Source of the DNA: Adiantum capillus-veneris | Lineage: Eukaryota > Streptophyta > Polypodiopsida > Polypodiales > Pteridaceae | DNA: 64,000 nucleotides | Direction of reading: 5' to 3' | Assembly (NCBI GenBank): GCA_014529385.2 | Contig: CM043962.1 | Coordinates: 38,595,098 to 38,659,097, forward strand | Shown: positions 31,301 to 44,354 of the stretch, piece after piece | Position numbering within the stretch: the first letter of the stretch is position 1 | Layout: each line of letters starts with the position of its first letter | The notes under the pieces: model-generated | What the model saw: only the letters and a program-made list of their open reading frames with translations | What the model was told of the DNA's origin: nothing | The model's database searches: none | Translations under genes and position numbers: made by a program

Positions 31301-32366
31301 TCAGCGAGACTCTAAGGCCTCCCAGTCTACAGGCTCTCCTGAAGCACCGAGATCATTCAATACTTCATAGATACTTCTGCGATATCCATCTGACTCCTCC
31401 TGGCGTGTCGGGGCTCGATGCATCGCAAGATTCTGCGTTTATACAAAAATCAAAGTAATAAGAATACATGATTCATCGAGTTTTAAAAAACACCAAAGCC
31501 TCCGCTGCCAAGATGAGATGTCCCCCTGGTCATCTGTCGTATTTGCGCAGCCTGACGCTGCTGTCTGAACCACGTGTCCGATGTCCGCTCATCCTCCCTG
31601 ATCTGCAGCCACGTCTCGTGTGGGATTCCCGAAGGCTTCGACAAGCCGATCCTGAAAGCCTTCCGAGCTGTATCTCGTCGATGTTTCACGGTGTCCCGTG
31701 CAACACCCTTGATCCACTTCCTCGGAACAGCCTTTGAACTCGGAGTAGGCTGGTACTCTCTCAGGTTGGTCTCCACTATGTAACTGACTTTGTCCTCATC
31801 CTGCTCAAGCCAAGGCATCAGAATGCTGGTCGAAAACTGCAGCTCCGCGAGCTGGCGAATCCGTTGTCTCATCTCAATTCCGACTCTATCCATGTCAACA
31901 AAACCATCTGCCCGTACAGTATAGAGCTTGGAGGCACTAGGATCGTGTGCCCCCCAAGGTGTCCGACGTGTGCCAAGAGGTGTGCCTGGGTAGGACCGGG
32001 TCGTGAACGAGAAGGGGTTGAAGCATCTGTGGACCCTCCTCCACAGCAACCACCACCTCCACCTGTGCTACGGAGATGAGGACGTACCTGCCTCTGCCCC
32101 ACCCCTAGGTGTCGAAGCGGCCGTGATGGGAGAAGCAAGCGTCGTACCCGTAGGCATCCCCCCCTCCCTCCCATAGGCGTCCCCCCCATAGGTGTCCCAC
32201 CCCTAGGCGTCGGACCCTCGGGTGTGAAGCCCGGAGGCGTAGTACCCGTGCCTCTGGCTACCCAGTACTGAGAAGCCTCTGCCATCCGATCAGGCGTCAT
32301 CTGTGTGACGAAGCCCATGAATGCATCTGCACTCATAGAAGCGGGATCTGGAAACTGGTCTGCCAT
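31301..32366 (-). pseudogene. CACTA TnpA-like gene, copy 2
   Basis: The ATG at 32366 (MADQFPDPASMSADAFMGFV) follows a CAG acceptor-like site. Thr/Pro/Gly-rich repeats come next, then a frameshift at about 32000-32050, then the conserved MRQRIRQLAELQFSTS, GIPHETWLQIREDERT and MTRGTSHLGSGGFG. The last exon (31432-31301) encodes EESDGYRRSIYEVLNDLG and ends at TGA. About 48 bp present in copy 1, including the GTGAGT donor of the last intron, are missing near 31488. The intact sense codons here expose the stops in copy 1. Confidence 0.75.
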
Positions 32367-32653
32367 ACTAAATTCCTGCACAAAGAAAATAAAATAAAGC
32401 GTCAGAACACAGTTGTTTAAATTAACTTTAAGCTTAATTTTAAATCAACGTCTTCACACAAACACTTACAGGCCTAGGCCTCGACGAGTGAGGAATCATC
32501 GATAAGATCTTGCACCGTATCATCATCTATCTCTAATTGCAAACATAACTCTGCCCCAACTCATTCTGACAGATTGTCTTCATCCATTGCATCTTCATAT
32601 ACAAGTGTCAATTCTGCCTCGTCTGCATCATCCCTCGTATATCTTTCAGCTTC
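32367..32653. other. Spacer between TnpD and TnpA-like genes
   Basis: No conserved domain. An acidic in-frame continuation of TnpD (rich in Asp/Glu) reaches about 32480 through one or more stops. It may also hold intron or UTR sequence. Confidence 0.5.
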
Positions 32654-33316
32654 CTATGCCATACCTTCGTCCATCTCATCTAATGTCACAGTAGTATGGA
32701 CATCGTCTGACTGACTTTCCTCCAGGAGCTCTTGCCCTTCAAATACTTGTTTATTTCTTGGAGCAACCTGAACCACAAAACACCATTGTCGCTCTCGAGG
32801 GTCCGGTACAAAGACCGCTTGCTCGCAATGTTCGGGGAGAGAAAATGTGTCGCTCGCATCTGTCCAAACCTTTGTAGAATCTATTTGCACAAGTTTGTGT
32901 CCATCTCTGCGTACCGTTGCATTGCGACCAGAAGTAATCACCTTGAACCACTTCACATCCAACAAAAACATCTCAAACCGCCTGAAACTAACTTTCAGGA
33001 TATCTGACACCAAACCACAGTAATCCAGGTTGCTAGTGCTCTCATTCGTGTCTCTAGCACTAGCCCTGCTCTTTTGCATGAAACTAACCATTACCCCACT
33101 ATTAAACGTGTTTCTTCTGCTATCAATTTGTTATGTTCTGAAATGCTTTTCATGCGACCACAGTGCCATGTATGTATGATACTTCCAGCCACATCCAATA
33201 GCCAGATCTTCCTCTTCTAGAGGTATAGGTTCTTCGATCTGTCGAGCTGCTCTCACTGTCTTGTCCAACCATGCCATTGTAGGGAATTTAGGTAGAGGAG
33301 TGAGATAGTCTGGCAA
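32654..33316 (-). pseudogene. TnpD C-terminal part (DUF4216-like)
   Basis: Two open pieces lie in the same frame, separated by one TAA at 33131-33133. The first has LAIGCGWKYHTYMALWSHEK. The second starts just after SRRNTFNSGV and contains LDYCGLVSDILKVSFRRF, FLLDVKWFKV and a late W-VV segment, the pattern of DUF4216 at the end of plant TnpD proteins. It belongs to the same gene as the upstream TnpD exons, probably through another intron near 33.34 kb. Confidence 0.75.
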
Positions 33317-33340
33317 GGGTAAGCCTCTACTCGTTCGGCT

Positions 33341-35971
33341 TCACCTGAAATCCTGTCGCTCCCTATTGTGTCTCTCTTTCTCTTCCTCGTACCTTTCAAG
33401 ACATTTTTGCATCGGCACTGAATTTAGTATACAGAACTTCATGATATTTTCTCGCATGGCGTCGTTCATTTTCTTCGGCACCCCTTGCCCTTGCGGCTCC
33501 TCTCCCACCAGTCTTGCATCCTCCTCATCGCTCCACAATCGAGGCATTTCTGGGTCAGAAACGGATAGAAATTCGATCCTCAATACAAGAGACTCTTGCA
33601 CCAGCCATCCTGCTGCCATGCTCCCCTCTGAACGCGCTTTTTGGCGAACAAAACCCTTAAGTGTTTTCATGAACCGCTCTAGAAAGAACATCCAACGGAT
33701 GTGGACTGTACCTGCCACTGCAACCTCATCTACTACATGGACGAGCAAGTGCATTTGGATAGTTAGACAGCTCGTGGGTAGATACTTCTCAATCATGCAA
33801 ACTGCCTCAATGGAGTTAGCCCTTGCGACTGCAATAGATTCCTCCCGTATCTCCTTGAAAGAGATCCACCGCACTAGCTCTGAAATCTTGTATATGCAGG
33901 TCCGCACTTCCTCCGTTAAACACCCCTTGATCGCAATTGAAAGAATGAATTGCAAGAACTTATGCCAGTCGTGCGATTTCAGTTCTGACAGTTGATCGTC
34001 ATGGGTGAATGCTGTCTTGAGACATCGCATATATCCTGTTGGCGTCCCAAACTCTGAAATCACCCTGTTAACTTGTTGCTCTTCGTTTTTTAGCAATACC
34101 CATGGCGCTCTTGGAAGTTTTATTTGGCCAGCTGCATTGGTGAAAGGCCACAGCTCTGGCATCTTTCCAACTGACTGCAAATCATCTCGTGAAGCTCGAT
34201 TGTCTTTCATTCCCATGATTGTCTTCCAAAGGAGCTCTCCCACATTCTTGAATATATGCATTGGATCCAACAAATGGTTAATTAGTAGATCACCCCAGTA
34301 CAACAACGTATGGAGAATGGACAAACATTTCATTCCTAGAACAGGTTGCCCCTCATGTTGCTCCCATCGGCGACGCCACTCTTGTACATGCATAGGACGA
34401 CATTCGACACAACCAAGCTGACCTTCGCGCAAGTGATGGCCATCTGGAAGATAACGGTGGTGGCCTTGATAAATTGTCTTTCGAAGAGAGGCAAAAAAAC
34501 GCACATCCAAAGACTGCCCGCAAATTGGACATGCATTGTATCCCGAAGTTGTTAGCCCTGCATATACTAAAGCATGAATTAGGCCAAGGCAAAGTGCTTG
34601 CGAATAGCGAGAATTTTGTAAATCAAGAACCATTACCAGAAGCTTCTCCGTATCCTGGCCAATCATGCATAGTCCACAAAAGAAATCCATGGATCCTTGC
34701 ATGTTGTTCTCCTACTGGTTCAACCGCATCTGATATGTCAATCCCATGCCATAACTCCTGGAGCTCGTCAACTAGTGGAGCTAGATAAACATCCATGTTT
34801 TTTGCCTTGAACTTACCAGGTACAATCAAGCTTAATATCAAATGACCCTTCTTGATGGCAAGCCACGGCGGGAGGTTGTAATTGATAAGGCACACAGGCC
34901 AAGTGCTCCATGACGAGCTTCTCAAGCCAAATGGATTGACTCCATCCATCCATTGCCATGCCCAAACGCAAATTGCGTGGTTCACTCTTAAAATGTGGCC
35001 AGGTATCTTCAATGTGCCTCCAGGCCTTTGAATCAGCGGGCACCCTAAATGTTGCGTCAGTGGATCTATTCGTAGAATGCCACCGCATCAACTTTGCAAT
35101 GGAACCACAACGAAACATGCTTTTTATCCTAGGAATAATAGAGAAATGCCGCAACACTTTAGCTGGCACTGTCTCGCCAACTGCATCTTGTTTGTAGCGC
35201 ATTGCTCCACACTTAGGACACGAGAGACAATCTGTGAATTCATTGTGAAAAAGAATGCAATCATTTGGACATGCATGAATCTTGTTGTAGTCCAAGCCAA
35301 CTGAGGTCAATAGTTGCTTTACGTCTGGCCTGGAGGGGGACATTTCATTGCTAGCCGGGAGAAGTTGCTCCCACAACAACCTGTTTAAGCCACATTAAAT
35401 TAAAAATCTCTCCAAGCACGTCACCGTTGCAATCAGAAAATCTCTTTTGTAAATTACGTACCTAAACAAAGCAGTGACGCTTGCATCTGACCACCCGTAC
35501 ACTGACTGAAGATTCAAAAACGCCAGACAAGTACGAAGGGTCGATATTTTGGCGCCTTCATAGATTGGTTGACGTGCCAACTTCCTCAACATGTCTTCAG
35601 GAGATAGGCGCACGGTCTGGTGCTGCTTTGTTAGCGTTCTCCTCGCTTGTCTGGAAGAAGGCATCCAGCATCTCCTCCATGCCTTCGTCTTCTGTCTGTA
35701 AGTCCTTTTCTACTTCCATCCTTGGCTCTATATTGGTCGGACCTTCACGCATAATCCTTTTTCTCTCTCTCTCAAATGTAGGTGCTATGTCGCGAAAATC
35801 AATGCCCGTTCTGTAGGAGTCGTATTGTAGATTCTGTACGGTTTCTTTAGCAAACTCTCCGTACTTGTGCACATGCTCATTACATATCCTATGCTTGCGC
35901 AGGATTTGATACTTGCAGAGCGTGCACGAGCATGCAATCTTTTCCTCCATGTTAGTTGATGACGTTGCCAT
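33341..35971 (-). pseudogene. CACTA transposase TnpD, main part
   Basis: Exon 1 35971-35462 starts MATSSTNMEEKIACSCTLCK. Intron 35461-35381 has an intact GTACGT donor. Exon 2 35380-34637 holds the Transposase_21 core (GLDYNKIHACPNDC, PAKVLRHFSIIPR). Intron 34636-34558 follows. Exon 3, from 34557, holds GLTTSGYNACPICG, LLINHLLDPMHIFKNVGE and the DUF4218-like MIEKYLPTSCLTIQMHLLVH, RWMFFLERFMKTLKGFVR. Defects: a 2-nt deletion near 35617 and an extra ATGG at about 34945 break the frame. It is otherwise the best transposase copy in the window. Confidence 0.9.
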
Positions 35972-36190
35972 CTACAATGATTATGAATGTTGTTTTAATA
36001 TATATACTCCTCACAATGTAAACTACCTCGCATTCTCTAGTCTTGCCCAATCTCCGTACACCTTGGTCCAGAGGTGTACGGAGATCAGGACCACCGAGTC
36101 AAAATATCGTCTTTATTGGTCAAATCCTATATGGGTGTCATACGTGCACTCCCAGGTGTACATGGCAATGCATGTAGCGGGCAAAACCCC
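35972..36190. other. CACTA copy 2 region upstream of TnpD start
   Basis: Homologous to 1640-1861 of copy 1, including GTACACCTGGGAGTGCACGT. Presumed promoter/5' UTR. No clear TATA box is fixed. Confidence 0.6.
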
Positions 36191-36219
36191 TTTGCCTCTT
36201 TTAGTTCCATAGTTTCTTC

Positions 36220-37060
<841 letters not shown>

Positions 37061-37470
37061 GTACTGATCGAACGAGCGACTGAGCTAGGGAGATCCAGAC
37101 GCCCACGACTGCGGAGACCAGACTACACAACATCGACAGAGACTACATTAGACGATCCAGGTCATTTTGGCTCTACATGCACAACGCCCAGTCAGACTAC
37201 TGACCATGGAGAAGATTGATGAGGTCCGCGACAAATGCTGGATCTTCTATGATCTACCTATCCCAGCTAGCTGTTTTAGCTGCTTAGTCCACACCTAGCA
37301 GTTTAGGATTCCATAATATTTTATTTTGTCATTTTGTCATCTTGTTATTCTGACTTTGTATCAGATCCACCACATTGGAACTTTCTGGTCTCATAGGTCA
37401 CTTTGGCCTTTTGAAGAGTTAATATAACATTTCATTTCATTTCTTTCTTTAATTTTAATTTTTTACGCAA
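37061..37470. other. CACTA copy 2 5' non-coding region
   Basis: Homologous to 851-1233 of copy 1. No coding sequence. Confidence 0.65.
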
Positions 37471-37475
37471 ACCAT

Positions 37476-37479
<4 letters not shown>

Positions 37480-37509
<30 letters not shown>

Positions 37510-37571
37510 CACACACACACACCGCTCTCTCTCTCTATCTCTTTTCTACACACACACACACACACACGATG

Positions 37572-37612
<41 letters not shown>
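37480..37612. repeat. (CT)n-(CA)n-(GA)n compound microsatellite
   Basis: Counterpart of the 527-850 block in copy 1, followed by a G-rich run at 37616-37645. Confidence 0.95.
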
Positions 37613-37616
<4 letters not shown>

Positions 37617-37754
37617 TTTGGGGGGGGGGGGGAGGGGGGGGAGGGAAGAATGCCATAATACCTGCTCCGCAGGTTTCGGCCAAGATCTGAGCGCGCGCAT
37701 TGAGGGCGAAAATGGCCCCTGCGCGCGGGTTCCCCTTTTTTTCCCCAATTTTTT

Positions 37755-37925
37755 AGCGTCGATATGCGAGTCGATATGGGCATTGATAAGTGCATCGATA
37801 TACGCGTGGAAAATTTTACCTTTCCATGCGTATTTCCACGCCCATATCGACGCATTTATCGACGCGCATATCGACGGAGTGTAAGAACATCGATATTCGC
37901 GTAGAAAGGTACGGGCGTCGATAAC
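37755..37925. repeat. CACTA copy 2, 5' subterminal repeats
   Basis: Many copies of GTCGATATGCG, GATATACGCGTGG and ATCGACGCGCATATCGACG in both orientations, next to the right terminus. Confidence 0.85.
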
Positions 37926-37946
37926 TTTGGGTTATGTGCAGTGATA

Positions 37947-38700
37947 CATACATAAAAGTATACATTTTGGAATATTAATCATCCTCTCTAGTTAATTCAC
38001 TGAGGTGATACACGTTTTGGAAAGTGATTGCCTGGGACACACACACATATACACATGCTAATTGCACACTAATTTCAAACTATTTTTTTGTATATAGTTC
38101 TATACCTAGATTGACATCTCAATAATTGTACTAATTTTTTTCATAATTTGAATGTTTTATTTGCGTACTTAGGTCCTTTAACTGACCTTGCGTGTTTGCT
38201 ATTGCATACTAATGGACTCACAATTGGTTGCTTCTTGTGGTTAATTACAAGCATAAGTACCTGAATCGAAAGCGTACACGCGCACGCACGCGCGTGCACA
38301 CACACTAGTGATATTTTTGGGTCATTTTTTATCCCGTGGGCATTAGGTGCCACAGAAAGAGTTTTTTGGACATTCCACCATTCGTGAGTAGCTCATATTG
38401 GGCTAGGTAACCTTTACGGAACCTAGGGACGCATAAGCGAATCCAAAACTAGGCTAGCTAACCTTTAGGAAACCTGGCAACACATTAAAAAAAATTACTA
38501 TACTTGATTATGCACTAAATGATGCTGGAATTTTTCAAAATTTAATACACATGGCATGTAAATGAAATTTATTTTTGGTTTGTTCAAAATGGGATGTTCG
38601 AAAGAGATATTGGAAAAGATGCATGAAAAAAAGTCGCTTCAAAGCTTAACGAAACCAATTGTTGTACATTTGACAAATTTTTGTAATTTGCGGCATTTTT
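37947..38700. other. No gene seen
   Basis: AT-rich flank of CACTA copy 2. An alternating purine/pyrimidine tract (GCGCACGCACGCGCGTGC) lies near 38280. No ORF supported. Confidence 0.55.
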
Positions 38701-38706
38701 TAACTA

Positions 38707-38708
<2 letters not shown>

Positions 38709-38771
<63 letters not shown>

Positions 38772-38796
38772 GTATATATGTATATGTATATCAAAA

Positions 38797-38843
<47 letters not shown>

Positions 38844-38870
38844 TATGTATATATGTATATCAAAATTATG
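38709..38870. repeat. Duplicated (CA)n - TATATGTATA microsatellite
   Basis: (CA)n at 38709-38764 followed by TATATATGTATATATGTA and TATCAAAATT, then a second (CA)n at 38801-38839 followed by nearly the same tail. Confidence 0.95.
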
Positions 38871-39098
38871 CAAGGTGAAGCTATTCTTGAGCAGAATAAA
38901 AGAATAGAATGCAAGAGAAGGCAAGCAATGTGATCTTGCTTCAACCCACACTACTTCCATCACCCCTCGTTTCGATTGGCTCAATCTCATGCATTGCTAC
39001 TCCAACAATCTCTTGCATGTACTCAACACTTAAGAGCTTTGATTGGTAGGCTACTAGCCCCGACCTCACCGATTGATGGCTCGATGCATCCCTCATGT

Positions 39099-39130
<32 letters not shown>

Positions 39131-39740
39131 CACTACATGCCTTGCACACTCTTCTCTTCAAATGCACCTTGTTTTTCCCAATAGTTGCCACGTATTCATG
39201 AAGTATGCATTGCTTGCTCACTTTGCCCATTGGCCAACACCCAACACCTATGTAGCCACGCCAAAGTCTCTTGCTTTGGTCAAGAAAGTCATGGTCTGCT
39301 AGCAATTAGTCAAGCACGAGATCTTTATTATCTTTCCCTATAGATACTAGAAATTCATGGGGCAAGTGGGAGTCTTTGCATTCCATTACATGGTTAATGC
39401 AAAGCATCTGAGCATTCATGTTTCCATGTAAGGAGATGATGTTTGGGATTTTAAAATTAATGATAATTGTAGCTTAGTAAACCTCTAAGAATGCTTGGTC
39501 CTCTTGTTTAAATTGAGAGATGACTACACTTTTCTCAAAGATGGTAGCTCTCTACACAAGGAGTGCTCTTTCTTGTGCAAAGAAATTCTCTTCTTGAGAT
39601 TATTTGCTCTATGCGTTATTTTTGGCGCATGCTTACTTCATGCATCGCTAATTTCGGCCGCACGTCCCCTGCATCTCCACTTTTCACACAGTCAACTTTA
39701 GTCATCCTCTGCTTTTAGCTACAATTGCATACAAGCGTAA
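38871..39740. other. No gene seen; (TG)n at 39100-39126
   Basis: Short ORFs only. The phrase ATGGGGCAAGTGGGA at 39358 recurs near 42142, suggesting a shared dispersed repeat. Confidence 0.5.
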
Positions 39741-39741
39741 A

Positions 39742-39912
39742 ATTAGGGGTTTCGAAAAACTTCCCTTTTTCCCCAAGACAAAAAACATAAAATATACATA
39801 ACTCTTATTCTACATCTTTTTTCCTAAAATTAGGGGCTTCGAAAAACTTTCCTTTTTCCCTAAGATCAAAAACATAAAATATACATATACATAACTCTTA
39901 CATATCATGCCT
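39742..39912. repeat. Tandem duplication, about 85-90 bp units
   Basis: AAAATTAGGGGYTTCGAAAA through ACATAACTCTTA occurs twice, starting at about 39739 and 39826, with a TATACA indel in the second copy. Confidence 0.85.
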
Positions 39913-40560
39913 AATTTCAAAAATGAATGTTTTGGACAAAACCCCAATCATAAACACACTTAATGATGAAAACATAGTCTTGAAAGGATGCAAAACTTAT
40001 TAGACTAACAAGTATTTTACACTTGACTTTAGAGAAGTTTAAATTTTAAGAAAAAAAAGGTCCATTTAATCCATAATTAAGTGGGAAGAAGTTCCAAAAT
40101 CATCCATGGAATGCATGTGATATGTCTTGATAGTGGGCATGCACAATGAAGAATATAGATACCAATGTAGGATTAGGGAAGAAAATGTGATAAATAATTG
40201 AATTACATGTTCAACCTTTTAGTAAAAATGCTTCAAAAACTACAAGAAAATGCTCTAGAATTCAACATGTAAAAAAAAAAAACAGTGAACAAAAACTGAA
40301 ACCTTGAAAATAAAGATAGCGACTTGTGATGTCTAAAGATGCGAGTGAATGGAGAACCCTTCATCAATTTCATTTTAAAATAGAGCTAGTACGTCTAAGA
40401 TTGCAATTTCTAAGAATGTCCAACATTGGTCTCAATAACGATGGCAATACATTCTTCAAGCTATAGATTTACATGATTTACAACTAGATTTACAATTTTC
40501 AAGCCCATCAAATCAAAGGAACAGATAGAACCCGGAAGTGTGCAAGAGACAAACGTGCGA
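39913..40560. other. No gene seen
   Basis: AT-rich sequence without supported ORFs or repeats. Confidence 0.5.
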
Positions 40561-40608
40561 CCTAGGGTTGATTGGATATCCGTCACAGTCGGGGGTTGGG
40601 GGGCAGCA

Positions 40609-40727
40609 GATCTGAGCCCTCCATCTACTGTCGATTCTGAGCAGGAATCCCAGCAAGCAATCGACGGATCTGAGCCCTCCATCTACTGTCGATTCTGAGC
40701 AGGAATCCCAGCAAGCAGTCGACGGAT
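40609..40727. repeat. 59-bp perfect-style tandem duplication
   Basis: ATCTGAGCCCTCCATCTACT ... CAGCAAGCARTCGACGG occurs twice in direct succession, differing at about one base. Nearby GC content is higher than in the surroundings. Confidence 0.9.
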
Positions 40728-40977
40728 GGCCACCACGTCAGCTCCCGGAACCAGTACAGTGCAAGCCAATCGTGCCACTCCAGGTCAGCATACGTAATGC
40801 AACAAGCTGTAAACACGTCAGCATCTGGAGTATCTGCTGTAAAGACGTCACCTGTAAAACTATCTGCATGTCTGCACGAAATATCTGCTGCTGTCTGCAC
40901 TGTCAGTTGCTCTACAATCTTGCCACCTCAGCAGCTGGAACCGCGTAGCTGGCCCCCTCCCCCCGACTTGTGACGGC

Positions 40978-41112
40978 CGGGAATGGTCATACAATGACCA
41001 TTCCCTGAAAAACGTGCTCCCACCATGGCTCCCGGTCGCCATGTGGTCGCCCGTTATTTCAGAGAATGGTCGCTGCACGATTTCAGGGAATGGTCACTGC
41101 ACGACCATTCCC
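40978..41112. repeat. Two GGAATGGTCA / TGACCATTCC hairpins
   Basis: GGGAATGGTCATACAATGAC continues to CATTCCC, a near-perfect hairpin at 40979-41005. A related pair, AGGGAATGGTCACTG then GACCATTCCCT, lies at 41083-41112. An intermediate half-site GAGAATGGTCGCTGCACGAT is at about 41055. A (TA)n tract follows at 41120-41161. Confidence 0.8.
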
Positions 41113-41118
41113 TACTCC

Positions 41119-41165
<47 letters not shown>

Positions 41166-42002
41166 CTGTGCAAATCATGCTAAAACAATGTTACTAGCTA
41201 CAGATGAGAAAATTCTTCAGAAGTGTGCTTCACAACATGATTCTTGCGTTATACATAGCGAGGAACAAGGTTGATGGAAAGGCCTTTCCTGGGAAAAGGC
41301 ATGAGATCCACAATAATAACCTCATGGGGATCCACAAGAGTCCATGAGAAGCGTATGACAGCGTGGTGAAGCACAACCATGATCACCATGCGAGCAAATT
41401 CATTTCCTGAGAAATTGTAATATTATTAAGTATAATGGTGTAGGCATGGAAATGAATTTTGACACTCCCCCTCTTACCACATATAACTTTAGATAGCCTT
41501 AACATTGTATGGATAAATTTCAAAAACTGCCATTTGGAGAGTACACTATAGATAGTTTGACATTTTAAACGATGTTCTCTTTCTGAGTCTAGGTCCTTAC
41601 GTTTTGAGGGCTTCCTCTCTCTCCCCTCTAATAGAGCTCACCTCTGCCCTTCCCAAAGAGGCCCAAGCACCGTTCTTTCTTTTAATTTTAGTCCTTTGTA
41701 GCACATTGTGATCGTAGCTTTTACAGCTCTAAAGCGCAATAGACACGCACACGTGCACGCACATATATTAATACATCTTTGTGTGCACACGTGTGCGCGC
41801 GCGCGCACACACACACACACACACGCATATATATGTTCTGAGTTGAAATGGATTTTACTAATGTTCGGGAATAACCTTTTTCCTAGACATACACCGGGAC
41901 ATACACAAACCCCTTCAAGGAAATTCTCAATAGAAACCTTTGAAAAAAAGACCGCATATTTTACACATTTACACAAAATTTCCTCACATCTCCCCCAAGC
42001 AT

Positions 42003-42140
42003 GTGAGAATGAGAGCATGTGAGTGTGTGAGAGAGAGAGTATACCCCCCCAACTTGCTTTGGTCTACCCCTCCTTGTAGCTCATCCTTGAATTTGATTGG
42101 ACCCTTGTAAGCCTAGCCAATCACATGCATAGTGCATATC
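42003..42140 (-). repeat. Fragment of the 54-kb LTR-like repeat inside a P450 intron
   Basis: GTGAGAATGAGAGCATGTGA through CACATGCATAGTGCATATC matches 54761-54912 in the same orientation, with an internal indel. It lies in the large intron between the haem-loop exon and the last exon. Confidence 0.85.
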
Positions 42141-42231
42141 ATGGGGCAAGTGGGAAACCTTTGAAAAATAGACCTCATATTTTACATATTTAACAAATTT
42201 TCCTCACATCTCATTTTAGAATTTCTAACTA

Positions 42232-42447
<216 letters not shown>

Positions 42448-43639
42448 CTACACAAGTATCAACATCGACATCGACAATTGATGAGCCATGCATTTGCACA
42501 AGACATGCAAATTAGGAAACTTTACACATGCAAACTTAGTTATGGACGGTTGGCATGCCAAGCATGTGATACTAAAACTGTGATGTGGCACAAGATTCCA
42601 TTTATAAGGCAGAGTTATCAGATCAAGAAATGGAACCTTCACAAGAAATGAAAGAGTTATCTTCATTACCTTCCAAGCTTTTGGAATCCTGAACCCGTTA
42701 TACTCAAAGGTTTGAATGACTTTTCTGAACGAACCTTGCGCCGGGGGATGCAACCTCAACGTCTCTTGAACCACTCTCCAAAATAGCTTCATCTTTTGAG
42801 TATCGGCCCAGCTTAGTGGAGCATCAGGCTTCTAGAATCTCTTTGTTTTCTAAGCATTTATTTAAAAAAAGAATATCAGAAGTTGAATCAAAGTTAGATT
42901 ACCTACTTGTGATTGTTTAGAGAAGTTAACCACATGCTCTGCAATGACACATACAAAAACGCTTCAACCTAGCAGTGCTTTAAAAAAAACCTAGGTTTAA
43001 TGTAGACCCACCTACAAATTTTGAAATCCACCTTTAAATTTTAACTTGAGAAAACCTACAAAATTAACAAATAATTAGTTTTGTGTAGGTTTTCCCAGTT
43101 TTTTTGGAAAATGTTTATTTCGAGCACTGTAGTTGTAGGGTGCAACTATGCGCACATGCCCTTCACGGCCCACACATGGCGAGTGACAAAATTACCATTG
43201 AATAGTCTTGAGCAAAGACTTCAGAAAAAAGCCATTCAATGTATCACCTCTGTACACAGCATAAAAAATGTCCGGATTTAGTGCCAGATATCTGAATACC
43301 AAGGCAGTCGTCAAGTGTTTGTGTCATGACCAGCAAAGAGCATGAGAAGAATGTTGTCCTTGATGTCCTCATTGGATAAAGGTTTACCGTTTTCGTGAAC
43401 AAAGGTCAATAAGCAGGAAAGCATGTCATTCTCGGCGGGGGAGCCCTTGCCTAAAGTAAGATCTTGCCTTCTCTCTTCAATCCATACTTGAAATTGGGAG
43501 CGTAGCAAGTTTGCAGCGGTTATGGCTCTACTATAGCGAGTCCCACGCAACCTAATGGGTAACTGCAATAGGCCATGTACCATTGTATTGAAGGGTTCCT
43601 CAAGCATTTCTTGCTCCTCCCTTTTGTACCTACAGTAGT

Positions 43640-44350
43640 ATCACTTTGTTATGTAGACCTCAAATGGAATGACCCACAACAATGCAAGCACAAAACACAC
43701 AAAACTAAGCACCATGACTCCCCCTCTGTTTGGTTCCACCAATTAACAATGCAACCATAAACGTGTAATTAAAGCAGATATGTCTGGATGATCACCGAGG
43801 TGCCTACATTGGCACATAGCGCACATCCCGTAACTGTTCATCCTGATTAATCACCATTATTACGAATCAGCAGATGACCAAGCAGTGCTTGAACCCACCA
43901 TCTCACGCTGCTGTGCTTCGCCACGGGGACTAGCGTGCGCGCGCGCACACAGATAAGAACCTAGGGTTATTGCCAATTAACCTTTGACGAATTATTCATT
44001 CACGAAGCAAGTCTACCCCATTAATTTGCACAGATTTATAAAAAAAACAGGATCCTTGGGAGGCCATCGTCATGACACAATCGGTAAATCACTATTGTGG
44101 CATCCGACTTTCGCAAGAAATAAGAAATCTCCAGTTTGCTTTTTCCCTCTAACAGTGCCCAGTGAAACAAAGCAAAATTCAAATTTTGGACCCAGAACCC
44201 TGGTTTTAGTTTGCTATGGGACAACAAAACAGATTGATGCAGCTAACACTCCTGTAATTTGATACTATGTTTCAAAACAATGCGAAAGTAAATCGCTTCA
44301 GAAGAGGGAACGCGTTCACCTCCGACCTCCCATGCCAATTCTCCTCCCGA
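43640..44350. other. No confident gene; possible tRNA-derived SINE at about 43850-43950
   Basis: No P450 coding is visible on the minus strand here. On the minus strand CCCGTGGCGAAGCAC and GGTGGGTTCAAGCAC resemble polymerase III A and B boxes about 29 bp apart. No tail or second copy was found. (GC)n at 43935-43945. Confidence 0.35.
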
Positions 44351-44354
44351 AAGC

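Noticed and set aside
38275-38305. Z-DNA-type alternating GCGC/ACAC tract as a functional element
   Set aside because: Such tracts occur repeatedly in this window (9003, 41800, 43935) as ordinary microsatellites.
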